A DNA stretch of 64,000 nucleotides from positions 372,001 through 436,000 of the forward strand of contig CAVZQZ010000009.1 of the NCBI GenBank assembly GCA_963777565.1. Direction: 5' to 3'. The DNA comes from CALMEC01 sp963777565. GTDB lineage: Bacteria > Actinomycetota > Thermoleophilia > Miltoncostaeales > Miltoncostaeaceae. Shown here in pieces: positions 16,580-25,279 of this stretch; the first letter of the stretch is position 1; the number at the start of each line of letters is the position of its first letter. Below the pieces are notes generated by a model that was given only the letters and a program-made list of their open reading frames with translations, searched no databases and was not told the origin of the DNA. Both the position numbers and the translations under genes were made by a program.

Positions 16580-17568
16580 AACACGCCACCGAGCCGGATC
16601 TCGTGCACCGGCGTGCGCCCGAACAGGTGCACCGTGTCGATGAACCGCACCGTGCCGCGGTGGAGGTTCAACGCGATCGAGTGGGTGCGTGCCCCGTCGG
16701 CGAAGTACCGAACGCCGCGCAGCAGGTTGCCGTCGGTCACGCCGGTGGCGATGACGTAGAGCGGCGCCGACGCGAGGTCGCGGGTGAACAGCACCTTGTC
16801 GGGATCCTCGACACCGAACTCCACGAGGCGCCGGCGCTGATCGTCGTCGTTCGGGGTGAACTGCGCCTGGATCTCGCCGCCCAGGCACTCCAGCGCGGCG
16901 GCCGTGATGACGCCCTCGGTGGACCCGCCGGTGCCCAGGTAGACGTGGTCGCCGGTGCCGCGCACCGCCGCCGACATGCTGGCGGTGATGTCGCCGTCGG
17001 GGATCAGCCGGATGCGGGCGCCCGTCGCGCGGATCTCGTCGATGAGCTGCTCGTGGCGCGGGCGGTCGAGCACGATCGCGGTGATGTCGCGGACCTGCCG
17101 CAAGTAGCAGCGGGCGACGGTGTCGAGCGTCTCCGCGACGGGCGCGTCGATGTCGACCCGCCCCTTGGCGGTCGCCCCCACGCAGAGCTTGCGCATGTAC
17201 ATGTCGGGCGCGGAGAGGATGCCGCCCGGCTCGGCGATGACGCAGATCGCGATCGCGTCGCTGTCACCGCGGGCCACGAGGCTGGTGCCCTCGAGCGGGT
17301 CGACCCCGATGTCGAATTCCGGCCCGCCCGCGCCCAGGATCTCGCCGTTGTAGAGCTCCGGCGCCTCGTCCTTCTCGCCCTCCCCGATCACGACCCGGCC
17401 GGTGATCGGCATCTTCGCGAACTCGGTGCGCATCGCGTCGACGGCGGCCTGGTCGGCGGCGTGGTTGTCGCCCCGGCCGAGCCAGCGCGCGGAGGCGATA
17501 GCGGCGTTCTCGGTGACGGGGAGGAACTCCCCGAGGGAGATGTCCGGGCGGTTGGGGTCGACGGTCAC
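16576..17568 (-). CDS. glpX: Fructose-1,6-bisphosphatase class II (GlpX)
   Basis: GlpX hydrolyses fructose 1,6-bisphosphate in gluconeogenesis. The 330-residue protein shows ARWLGRGDNHAADQAAVDAMR, the metal-binding GEGEKDEAPELYNGE, DPLEGTSLVARGDSDAI, and YLGTGGSTEGVITAAALE, all characteristic of class II enzymes. I chose the GTG at 17568 (VTVDPNRPDISLGEF), 14 bp after the folP stop. An ATG at 17604 would overlap folP. The order folP-glpX-small gene implies one transcript. Confidence 0.93.
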   Translation of the reverse strand: MTVDPNRPDISLGEFLPVTENAAIASARWLGRGDNHAADQAAVDAMRTEFAKMPITGRVVIGEGEKDEAPELYNGEILGAGGPEFDIGVDPLEGTSLVARGDSDAIAICVIAEPGGILSAPDMYMRKLCVGATAKGRVDIDAPVAETLDTVARCYLRQVRDITAIVLDRPRHEQLIDEIRATGARIRLIPDGDITASMSAAVRGTGDHVYLGTGGSTEGVITAAALECLGGEIQAQFTPNDDDQRRRLVEFGVEDPDKVLFTRDLASAPLYVIATGVTDGNLLRGVRYFADGARTHSIALNLHRGTVRFIDTVHLFGRTPVHEIRLGGVL

Positions 17569-17582
17569 GGGGCGGGAACCTA

Positions 17583-18437
17583 TCACTTGGGAACGTCGTG
17601 CCATCGCGCCGGAACCCCATCGACGAGGGCGTCCGTCATCGTGAGCGCCCCGGCGAGGAAGCGCACGTTGTGCACCCGAAAGATCGTCGCGCCCTGAGCG
17701 CGGCACCAGGCCAGGGCGGCCGTGGTGCCGGCAAGGCGCTGCTTGGCCAGGGCCCCGGTAACGGCGCCGATGACCTTCTTGTTGGAGATCGGCACGAAGA
17801 TGGGCCGGCCCACGACATGCAGCTCGGCGAGCCGGTGCAGCAGGTCGAGATCCTGCTCCGGCGACTTTCCGAGCCCCACCCCGGGGTCGAGCACGATCCG
17901 CTCCGGGTCGATGCCCGCCGCCTCGGCCGCGACGATCGCCTCGTCGGCCCAGGCGATGACGGTGGCGGGCACGTCGACGTCGGGGAACGACTCTGGCCGA
18001 ACCTTGGGCTGCCCGAAGAAATGCGTGAGGACGATCCCCACCCCGCTCCCCGCGACGACGTCGCGCATCACGGGGTCGCGCAGGCCGGTCGGGTCGTTGA
18101 GGATGCCCGCTCCCGCCGCGATCGCCGCAGCGGCGACAGGCGGCTTGAACGTGTCGATCGCAACCGGCACGTCGACCTCCCCGACGAGCCTTTGGATGAC
18201 GGGAACTACCCGGTCGATCTCCTCGTCCACGGGCGTTGGCTCCGAGAACCGCAGCGACTCGCCGCCGACCTCCACGACGCTCGCACCCTGCCGCGCCAGG
18301 CGCACCCCGTGGGTGACGGCTCGGTCAGGGCCGAAGTGGGCGCCCTCGTCGGTGAACGAGTCGGGTGTGGCGTTGACGATCCCGACCAGATGGCCGCGGG
18401 TGCAGTCGATCACGCCGGTGGCGTGACGCCACTTCAT
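17583..18437 (-). CDS. Divergent dihydropteroate synthase homologue (FolP-like)
   Basis: This 284-residue protein has the pterin-binding TIM-barrel order: GIVNATPDSFTDEG near 19-32, a GGES loop, VPVAIDTFKPPVAAAAIAAGAGILND, DPGVGLGKSPEQDLDLL, and the final RVHNVRFLAGAL. Key loops differ from true synthases. STRP is replaced by SLRF (GGESLRFSE, about 58-66), NDVSG by NDPTG, and SRKSFIG by SNKKVIG. It may be a FolP2-like paralogue with another role, or a functional enzyme with altered p-aminobenzoate contacts. The ATG at 18437 overlaps the upstream stop. Confidence 0.75.
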   Translation of the reverse strand: MKWRHATGVIDCTRGHLVGIVNATPDSFTDEGAHFGPDRAVTHGVRLARQGASVVEVGGESLRFSEPTPVDEEIDRVVPVIQRLVGEVDVPVAIDTFKPPVAAAAIAAGAGILNDPTGLRDPVMRDVVAGSGVGIVLTHFFGQPKVRPESFPDVDVPATVIAWADEAIVAAEAAGIDPERIVLDPGVGLGKSPEQDLDLLHRLAELHVVGRPIFVPISNKKVIGAVTGALAKQRLAGTTAALAWCRAQGATIFRVHNVRFLAGALTMTDALVDGVPARWHDVPK

Positions 18438-19657
18438 CGGCCCACGACCCGTCGCACGGCGGTCACCGCGCGGTCGACCTCGGCCTCGGTGGTGTAGTGC
18501 AGGAAGCCGATGCGAATGCCGCCGCCACGCCCTTCGAGCCCGAGGTGGGTCATGAGCTCCGGCGCGTAGCAGTTGCCGTCCCACACGTTCAAGCCGTCCC
18601 GGGCGAAGCGCTCAGCGACCTGTCTCGGGGTGTGTCCCGGGATGCTCAGGCAGAACGTCGGGGTGCGCTCGCCGACGCGCCGGGTGTCGGCGACGCCGTG
18701 AACCGTCACGCCCCCGATCGCCGCGATGCCCTCGAGGAACCGCACGGCGAGCGACTCCTCGTGCTCGCGGATGCGGGCGAACGCGCTGTCGAGCCGGCTG
18801 CGACGGTCGAGGCCGGATCCGAGCGACGCCAGGTAGTCGACCGCCGCGGTGAGCCCGGCGATCGCCTCGTGGCTCTGCGTCCCCAGCTCGAACCGGTGCC
18901 CGGGGGGGGCCTCGTCCGCGGGTCGCACCCGGTCCGCCGGCCAAGACTCCAGGAGCTGACGGCGGGCCCAGGCGACCCCGAGATGCGGACCGAAGAACTT
19001 GTAGGGCGAGCACAGCAGCACGTCGACGCCCAGCTGGCGCACATCGATGCGCCGGTGCGGGGCGTAGTGCACCGCGTCGGCCCAGGCAAGCGCCCCGGCG
19101 TCGTGGGCGAGGTCGGCGATGCGCTTGGCGACGGGCACGGTGCCGACCGCGTTCGACGCGAGCGTGAACGCGACCACCCGGGTGCGCGGCGAGAGCAACG
19201 CCTCGACCGCCCGCGGATCGATCGTGAGGTCCGGGTCGGTTACCGGCACCGTGCGCACGTAGAGGCCGTGGTCGTCGGCCACCTGCAGCCAGGGGCTGAT
19301 GTTGGCGTCATGGTCGAGCACGGTCGTGACGATCTCGTCGCCCGGCTCGAACGTGCGCGCAACCGCGTGGGCGAGCAGGAAGTTGAGGGTGGACATGTTC
19401 GGCCCAAACGCGATCTCGTTCGCGCCGCCGCCCACGAACTCCGCGGCGGCCTGCCGGCCGGCGGCGACGATCCTCCCCGCCGCCGTGCTGGTGGCGAACG
19501 CCCCGTCGAGGTTGGCGTTCGCCGTGCGAAGGCATGCGGCCATCGCGGCGATCACCGGCTCCGGCGTCTGCGACCCGCCGGGGCCGTCGAGGTACGCGAC
19601 GCTGTCGTCAAGGGCGCTGAACTGCGCCCGGATCCCCGCCAGGTCGAGACGGCTCAA
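18434..19657 (-). CDS. Cysteine-desulfurase-like class V aminotransferase
   Basis: This is a 407-residue PLP enzyme of the SufS-like branch (VC1184-type family). Features are YLDGPGGSQTPEPVIAAM at the N-terminus, TTVLDHDANISPWLQ, the ADAVHYAPHRRIDV block, and Lys220 in CSPYKFFGPHLG as the PLP Schiff-base residue. The C-terminal small domain ends GGIRIGFLHYTTEAEVDRAV. True SufS/IscS enzymes carry a catalytic Cys loop that I cannot identify here, so sulfur transfer is unproven. It is co-transcribed with the FolP-like gene. Confidence 0.82.
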   Translation of the reverse strand: MSRLDLAGIRAQFSALDDSVAYLDGPGGSQTPEPVIAAMAACLRTANANLDGAFATSTAAGRIVAAGRQAAAEFVGGGANEIAFGPNMSTLNFLLAHAVARTFEPGDEIVTTVLDHDANISPWLQVADDHGLYVRTVPVTDPDLTIDPRAVEALLSPRTRVVAFTLASNAVGTVPVAKRIADLAHDAGALAWADAVHYAPHRRIDVRQLGVDVLLCSPYKFFGPHLGVAWARRQLLESWPADRVRPADEAPPGHRFELGTQSHEAIAGLTAAVDYLASLGSGLDRRSRLDSAFARIREHEESLAVRFLEGIAAIGGVTVHGVADTRRVGERTPTFCLSIPGHTPRQVAERFARDGLNVWDGNCYAPELMTHLGLEGRGGGIRIGFLHYTTEAEVDRAVTAVRRVVGR

Positions 19658-19928
19658 TGCGAGTGCCCCGCCTCGGGAGCCTGGTGGAATTCCGGCGAGC
19701 GAAAACCCGGTCGGGTTCGGGCTCGGAACGCGGAGCGGTCTGGGCCCGAACGCCGAGGACGGGCGGGGACGCCCGATTCACGGGCAAGGACGCAGCCCGC
19801 GCTCACATTGGACCATCTGGGCGCGGGCGGGGACGCAGCTCCCGGGGCGCTGCTTCCTTCGGCGACGTCTGTAATCCGACCGCGGTTCGCAGCCACCGGA
19901 AACCGCCGTGGCTCCCGAGGTGGGGCAC

Positions 19929-20849
19929 TCACCCCACGGCTTTCGCGAGCCGGGTGTCGGGACCGTCGAGCCACCGGGCCCGCACCCCGCCCGGCGCGAT
20001 GCGCATCACGCTCACATCGGCCGACACGCCGTCCGCGGCGAGCACCTCGGTGGCCCGCGCGGCGAGCCCCGCGGCGTCGGCGCGGCGGCACCACAGCAGG
20101 ACGCTCGGCCCCGAGCCGGAGATCGTGACCCCCAGGCACCCGTGCTCGCCGCAGAGGCCACGGAGCCGGTCGATGCCCGGGACGAGCGGCGCGCGATACG
20201 GCTCGTGCAACCGGTCGCCGAGCAGTAGGTACAGATCGTCCAGCTCACCACGCTCGAGCGCGAGCACGAGTCCGATCGCCCGCGCCAGCGTCTCGGCCGC
20301 ATCGGCGAGCGGGACCGCTGCGGGGAGCGCGCCCCGCGCACGCTTGGTCGAGACCCGTTCGCGCGGCACGACCGTGACGAACAGGAGATCCTCCGGCGGC
20401 GCGATCTGCACGGCCCGGGCGTCGCCCCCGACCGCGACGATGCCGCCCAGAATGCAGGCACCGGCGTTGTCGGCGTGCCCCTCGAGCGCCGCCGCGCGAC
20501 GCAGGAGGTCGTCCGGCGCCCAGCGATGCCCTCCGAGCGCGTTGGCCGCCACGAGGCCGGCGCACACCGCGGCCGCGGAGGAGCCAAGGCCACGGCCGAG
20601 GGGGATGCGGTTGTCGCACTCCACGATCATGCCGTCGAGCGAGTCGAGGCCCTGCGCCATGGCGCGGCAGACGAGGTTGTCGGCGCTCTCGGGAAGCTCC
20701 CCGGCCCCCTCCCCCGTGACGTGCACCTCGAGCGGGCCGGGACGACGGGTCACGGTGACCGAGTTCGTGAGGTCGAGCGCGAGCGCGAGCGTGTCGAATC
20801 CGGGGCCCAGGTTGGCCGACGTGGCCGGCGCGACGATGCGAAGCGACTC
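19929..20849 (-). CDS. thrB: Homoserine kinase ThrB (start codon not visible)
   Basis: ThrB phosphorylates homoserine before threonine synthase. The GHMP-kinase blocks are all present: IVAPATSANLGPGFDTLALAL at the N-terminus, IPLGRGLGSSAAAVCAGL as the ATP loop, and GVTISGSGPSVLLW near the C-terminus. The N-terminal block is essential, yet the first standard start in this frame is a GTG at 20753, after it. Upstream, the frame opens at GAG 20849-20847 and runs into thrC with no ATG, GTG or TTG within reach. A one-base error near the thrC/thrB junction or a rare start codon is likely. It is the last gene of hom-lysA-thrC-thrB. Confidence 0.88.
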   Translation of the reverse strand, partial: ESLRIVAPATSANLGPGFDTLALALDLTNSVTVTRRPGPLEVHVTGEGAGELPESADNLVCRAMAQGLDSLDGMIVECDNRIPLGRGLGSSAAAVCAGLVAANALGGHRWAPDDLLRRAAALEGHADNAGACILGGIVAVGGDARAVQIAPPEDLLFVTVVPRERVSTKRARGALPAAVPLADAAETLARAIGLVLALERGELDDLYLLLGDRLHEPYRAPLVPGIDRLRGLCGEHGCLGVTISGSGPSVLLWCRRADAAGLAARATEVLAADGVSADVSVMRIAPGGVRARWLDGPDTRLAKAVG

Positions 20850-21912
20850 AGGCGAAGAGGGCCTCCTCCACTGCGGCCAGTGTCGCGGGCACGACCATCA
20901 CGCCCTCGGTCTGCCCGGCGATGGCGGTGTCGGGATCCTTGAGGCCGTGCCCGGTGAGGACGCAGACGACCCGGTCGCCCTCGGCGAAGCCTCCGGCCGC
21001 GTGGCGGTTGAGGAGACCCGCCACCGATGCCGCCGAGGCCGGCTCGCAGAAGACCCCCTCGGAGCGGGCCAGGAGCGAGTACGCGGCCAAGATCTCCTCG
21101 TCGGTGACCGCGTCGATGGCACCGTCGCTCTCGCGCACCGCCGCGAGCGCCTCGTCGCGTCGCGCGGGGTTGCCGATGCGGATCGCCGTCGCGACGGTCT
21201 CCGGACGCTCGACGGTGTGGCCGAGCACGAGCGGCGCGGCGCCGGCGGCCTGGAAACCGAACATCTTCGGGAGCTGCCGTGAGCGCTCCATCTCGCGGTA
21301 GGTGCGAAACCCCGCCCAGTAGGCCGTGATGTTGCCCGCGTTGCCCACCGGGATGCACAGCGCGTCAGGTGCGTCGCCGAGGGCGTCGCACACCTCGTAG
21401 GCCCCGGTCTTCTGGCCCGCGATGCGGAACGGGTTGATGGAGTTGACGAGGGCGACGCGGTGGCGCTCGACGACCTCCCGCACCATGTCGAGGGCCTGGT
21501 CGAAGTTGCCCTCGATCGAGAGCACCCTCGCGCCGTGCACGAGGGCCTGTGCGAGCTTCCCCGCCGCGATCTTGCCTTCGGGGATGAGCACCGCGGCGCG
21601 GATCCCCGCCTTGGCCGCGTACGCGGCGGCCGACGCGGACGTATTTCCGGTCGAGGCGCAGATGACCGCCTCCGCCCCGTCCTCGACGGCCTTCGACAGC
21701 GCCACGGTCATGCCCCTGTCCTTGAAGCTGCCGGTGGGGTTCATGCCCTCGAGCTTGACGTGGATGTCGAGGCCGAGCCGCTCCGAGAGCCGGTCGAGCC
21801 GCACCAGCGGCGTGTCCCCCTCCCCCAGCGTCACCACCGGGGTCGACGCGGTGACGGGCAGCAGGTCGCGGTAACGGTCGATCAGTGCGCCACGGGGCGC
21901 GCCGTCGCTCAC
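20848..21912 (-). CDS. thrC: Threonine synthase
   Basis: ThrC converts O-phosphohomoserine to threonine with PLP. The 354-residue protein has Lys64 in KLEGMNPTGSFKDRG as the PLP lysine, then ICASTGNTSASAAAYAAKAG, IPVGNAGNITAYWAGF and VLTGHGLKDPD. The GTG at 21912 overlaps the lysA stop (GTGA). Confidence 0.95.
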   Translation of the reverse strand: MSDGAPRGALIDRYRDLLPVTASTPVVTLGEGDTPLVRLDRLSERLGLDIHVKLEGMNPTGSFKDRGMTVALSKAVEDGAEAVICASTGNTSASAAAYAAKAGIRAAVLIPEGKIAAGKLAQALVHGARVLSIEGNFDQALDMVREVVERHRVALVNSINPFRIAGQKTGAYEVCDALGDAPDALCIPVGNAGNITAYWAGFRTYREMERSRQLPKMFGFQAAGAAPLVLGHTVERPETVATAIRIGNPARRDEALAAVRESDGAIDAVTDEEILAAYSLLARSEGVFCEPASAASVAGLLNRHAAGGFAEGDRVVCVLTGHGLKDPDTAIAGQTEGVMVVPATLAAVEEALFA

Positions 21913-23213
21913 GTGAGGTCCCGCGCGAACAGGTCGTCGTAGGTCTCGCGGCGGGTCACGACGCGGGCCGCGCCGTCGTCGACGAAGACCACCTCTGGGC
22001 GGGTGACGCCGTTGTAGTTGGACGCCATCGACACGCCGTATGCGCCGGTCGCCGGAACGCAGACGAGGTCGCCCACGTGCACCTCCGGCAGATGGGCGTC
22101 GCCCACGATCACGTCGCCGCTCTCGCAGTGCTTCCCGACGAGGCGCAGGTGCATCGTGGGCTCCTCCTCCGCGCGATTGGCGAGCAACGGCTCGTACACC
22201 GCCCCGTAGAGCATGGGTCGCAGCAGGTCGCTCATCCCTCCGTCCACCGCCGCGTACGTTCGCACACCGGTGATCTCCTTGACGGTCCCGACCCGGTAGA
22301 CGGTCACCCCGGCGCGGGCGACCATGCTGCGCCCGGGCTCCACCTGCACACGCGGCGTCGGCAGCCCCACCCGCGCCCACTCGGCGGCAACCGCCTCCAT
22401 CACGACGTCGGCGTAGTGCTCGATCGACGGCGGATGGTCGGCGTGGGTGTACGCGACGCCGAGGCCGCCCCCCATGTTGATGGTGGTGATGTCGTCGGCG
22501 CCGACGGCGGCGGCGAAGTCGGCGACGACGGCGGCCGCGGCCCGGTAGCTGCCCAGCTCGAAGATCTGGGAGCCGATGTGGCAGTGCAAGCCGGCGAGCT
22601 CCAAGGACGGGGCGGCTCGGCAGGCGGCGACGGCCGCGGATGCGGCGCTGCCCTCGACTGAGAACCCGAACTTGGAGTCGAGCTGGCCTGTCGAGATGTA
22701 CGAGTGGGTCGACGGCTTGACGCCCGGCGTGACGCGGATGAGCACTCGTTGGAGCACCCCGCGCTCGCCGGCGAGCCGGTCGAGCAGGGCGACCTCGTCG
22801 AGCGAGTCGACCACAATCGTTCCCACGCCGGCGGCGAGCGCCTGGATGATCTCCGCGGCGTCCTTGTTGTTGCCGTGCATCTCGATCCGCTCGGGCGGGA
22901 AGCCCGCGCGGAGCGCGGCCTGCAACTCGCCCCCGGATGCGACGTCGACGGACAGCCCCTCGTCGAGCGCAATGCGCATCATCGCGAGGCCGAAGTACGC
23001 CTTGCTGGCGTAGATCACCTCCACGTCCGGCGCATGCGCGCGGAACGCGGCGACGTAGGCGCGCGCGGTCGCGCGGAGGGCGCCCTCGTCGTAGATCACG
23101 AGCGGGGTTCCGTGGGCCTCGGCGAGGTCCACGACGTCGCACCCGCCGATCGCGAGGTGCCCCTCCGTTGTGACGGCCGCGGAGGGCGGCAGCACCTGTT
23201 GGAGGGCGGTCAT
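21909..23213 (-). CDS. lysA: Diaminopimelate decarboxylase
   Basis: LysA makes lysine from meso-diaminopimelate. The 434-residue fold-type III PLP enzyme shows VIYASKAYF (PLP Lys71), ASGGELQAALRAGF, GLHCHIGSQIFELG, INMGGGLGVAY, EPGRSMVARAG and the substrate loop CESGDVI. The ATG at 23213 lies 46 bp after the hom stop. Its place between hom and thrC groups lysine and threonine synthesis from aspartate on one transcript. Confidence 0.96.
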   Translation of the reverse strand: MTALQQVLPPSAAVTTEGHLAIGGCDVVDLAEAHGTPLVIYDEGALRATARAYVAAFRAHAPDVEVIYASKAYFGLAMMRIALDEGLSVDVASGGELQAALRAGFPPERIEMHGNNKDAAEIIQALAAGVGTIVVDSLDEVALLDRLAGERGVLQRVLIRVTPGVKPSTHSYISTGQLDSKFGFSVEGSAASAAVAACRAAPSLELAGLHCHIGSQIFELGSYRAAAAVVADFAAAVGADDITTINMGGGLGVAYTHADHPPSIEHYADVVMEAVAAEWARVGLPTPRVQVEPGRSMVARAGVTVYRVGTVKEITGVRTYAAVDGGMSDLLRPMLYGAVYEPLLANRAEEEPTMHLRLVGKHCESGDVIVGDAHLPEVHVGDLVCVPATGAYGVSMASNYNGVTRPEVVFVDDGAARVVTRRETYDDLFARDLT

Positions 23214-23259
23214 CGGCCGCGGGAACTTAACAGATGCGGCTCCGCCGTCCGGTCACGGG

Positions 23260-24582
23260 CTACGCCAGCTTTTCGAGGCGGAGGGACACCACGCTTCCGA
23301 ACGTGGCCGGGAGGGCCTCGATCCGGGCGATCGCGGAGCGCACGTTGCGCTCCACGCTCTCGTGCGTCAGCAGGACCACGTCGGCGCGACCCTCCTCGCC
23401 GGGCTCGCGCTGCAGCGCCGCGTCGATGGAGATGCGCTCGTTGGCCAGGATGCGGGTGACGTCGGCGAGCACGCCGGGCTCGTCGGCGACCTGCAGGCGC
23501 AGGTAGTACGACGTCTCGACGTCGCCGATCGGCAACACGGGGATATCGCTGAGCCGGTCGGGTTGGAACGCGAGGTGCGGCACCCGGTGCTCGGGGTCGG
23601 CGGTGATGAGCCGCGCCACGTCCACCAGGTCGGCGATGACGGCCGACGCCGTGGGCTGCGCGCCGGCGCCCGCCCCGTAGTAGAGCGTGGGCCCGACCGC
23701 GTCGCCCATCACGACCACGGCGTTCATCACGCCCTCGACGTTCGCGATCAGCCGCGTCGCCGGGATCAGCGTGGGATGCACCCGGAGCTCGACGCCGTCG
23801 TCGCGGCGCCTGGTGATGCCGAGCAGCTTCACGCGGTAGCCGAGCTCCTCGGCGTACCGGATGTCGATCTGCTGCACCGCGGCGATGCCCTCCACGTGGG
23901 CCTGGTCGAACATCACCGGGATCCCGAAGGCCATCGCCGACATGAGCGAGAGCTTGTGGGCGGCGTCCACGCCCTCGACATCGAACGTCGGGTCGGCCTC
24001 GGCATAGCCCTTGGCCTGGGCGTCGGCGAGCGCTTCCTCGAACCCGACGCCGCGGCTTCGCATCTCCGAGAGGATGAAATTGGTGGTGCCGTTGATGATC
24101 CCGGCGATCCACTCGATGCGGTTCGCGACGAGCCCCTCCCGCAGCGCCTTGATGATCGGGATCCCACCGCCCACCGCGGCCTCGAACGCCACCATCACCT
24201 CGTTCGCGCGCGCGGCTGCGAAGATCTCGTTACCGTGGACGGCGAGGAGCGCCTTGTTGGCGGTGACCACGTGCTTGCCGTTCGCGATGGCCTCGAGCGT
24301 GAGGTCCTTCGCGATGCCGTACCCGCCGATCAGCTCGATCACGATGTCGATCTCGGGGTCGCGCACCACCGACCAGGCGTCGTCGGTGATCGCCACCTCG
24401 GCGCGGGTGACCCGCCGCGCGAGCTCCTGGTCGAGGTCGGCGACGCGGGTGATCGCGAGCGGCCGGCCCACCCGCCGGGAGATCTCGTCGGCGTTGCGGG
24501 TGAGCACCTCGTAGGTGCCGCCGCCCACGGTGCCGATCCCGAGGAGCCCGATGCGGACGGGTGTGGTGTCGAGCGTGCTCAC
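23260..24582 (-). CDS. hom: Homoserine dehydrogenase
   Basis: This enzyme reduces aspartate semialdehyde to homoserine at the branch to threonine and methionine. The 440-residue protein has the Rossmann loop GLLGIGTVGGGTYEVL (about 12-27), VTANKALLAVHG, the substrate block GGGIPIIKALREGLVANRIEWIAGI-type sequence, and a C-terminal ACT domain (YYLRLQVADEPGVLADVTRIL) expected to mediate threonine feedback inhibition. It starts with GTG at 24582 and leads the operon; I see no attenuator in the 58 bp upstream. Confidence 0.96.
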   Translation of the reverse strand: MSTLDTTPVRIGLLGIGTVGGGTYEVLTRNADEISRRVGRPLAITRVADLDQELARRVTRAEVAITDDAWSVVRDPEIDIVIELIGGYGIAKDLTLEAIANGKHVVTANKALLAVHGNEIFAAARANEVMVAFEAAVGGGIPIIKALREGLVANRIEWIAGIINGTTNFILSEMRSRGVGFEEALADAQAKGYAEADPTFDVEGVDAAHKLSLMSAMAFGIPVMFDQAHVEGIAAVQQIDIRYAEELGYRVKLLGITRRRDDGVELRVHPTLIPATRLIANVEGVMNAVVVMGDAVGPTLYYGAGAGAQPTASAVIADLVDVARLITADPEHRVPHLAFQPDRLSDIPVLPIGDVETSYYLRLQVADEPGVLADVTRILANERISIDAALQREPGEEGRADVVLLTHESVERNVRSAIARIEALPATFGSVVSLRLEKLA

Positions 24583-24640
24583 GCGGCGGAACGCTACATG
24601 CGACGCGGGTCGGTCCCCACAAGCGCCCGCGGCGCGGCGG

Positions 24641-25279
24641 TCATTGCTCGGTCGCTGCGCGAACGCCGTTGCGTTGAGCCCACAGCGCGGCCTGGGTGCG
24701 GTCGCTCACGCCGATCTCACGGAAGATGCTCGTGAGGTGCCCTTTGACAGTGCGCTCCGTGATGTCGAGCCGCCGGGCGATCTCCTTGTTGGGCAATCCG
24801 AGCCCGATGAGCGACAGCACCTCGAGCTCCCGCGCCGACATCCCGTCGGTCGCGCTGCGGGTCTCGCGCGCCTCCATGAGGACGCGGGCGGCCTTCGGGT
24901 CGATGGGGAACTCCCCTCGCGCCGCCGCCCGCACCGACCTCACGAGATCCTCCGCGGGCCCGTCCTTCAGGACGTAGCCCATCGCTCCCGCGTCGATCGC
25001 GCGGAGGATGCGCGGGCGATCGGAGAAGGCGGTGAGGATCAGGACTTTCGCCGACGGATGGTCGTTGAGGATTCGGCGGGTCGCGTCGGCCCCGTCGATC
25101 CCGCCGGGCATCTCGAGGTCCATGAGCACCACGTCGGGACGAAGCGCCGTGACGGCCTCTACCGACTCCTCGCCGCTCGGCGCCGCGCCCACGACCGCGA
25201 TGTCGTCGAACGACTCGAGGAGCCGCTGCAACCCCTCCCGCACGATTCCGTGGTCGTCGACGATGAGGATGCTGATCAT
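24641..25279 (-). CDS. NarL/FixJ-family response regulator
   Basis: This is a 212-residue regulator. The receiver has acidic residues in LIVDDHG, phosphoacceptor Asp54 in VVLMDLEMPGG and KDG near 103. The C-terminal LuxR helix-turn-helix is at about 147-205 (LSARELEVLSLIGLGLPNKEIARRL-type, then TVKGHLTSIFREIGV). The stop-start overlap with the upstream kinase (ATGA) marks the pair as one system. The target genes are not evident. Confidence 0.93.
   Translation of the reverse strand: MISILIVDDHGIVREGLQRLLESFDDIAVVGAAPSGEESVEAVTALRPDVVLMDLEMPGGIDGADATRRILNDHPSAKVLILTAFSDRPRILRAIDAGAMGYVLKDGPAEDLVRSVRAAARGEFPIDPKAARVLMEARETRSATDGMSARELEVLSLIGLGLPNKEIARRLDITERTVKGHLTSIFREIGVSDRTQAALWAQRNGVRAATEQ

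Noticed and set aside
19658..19928. Gap between the aminotransferase and thrB, examined for a terminator, riboswitch or small gene.
   Set aside because: A short hairpin (AGCCAC/GTGGCT near 19890-19915) is present but without a T-run; no conserved leader or credible frame was seen.
20848..23142. A continuous minus-strand frame joining a stretch opposite lysA to thrC, suggesting a fusion.
   Set aside because: The first half is the wrong frame of lysA; thrC starts at the GTG overlapping the lysA stop.
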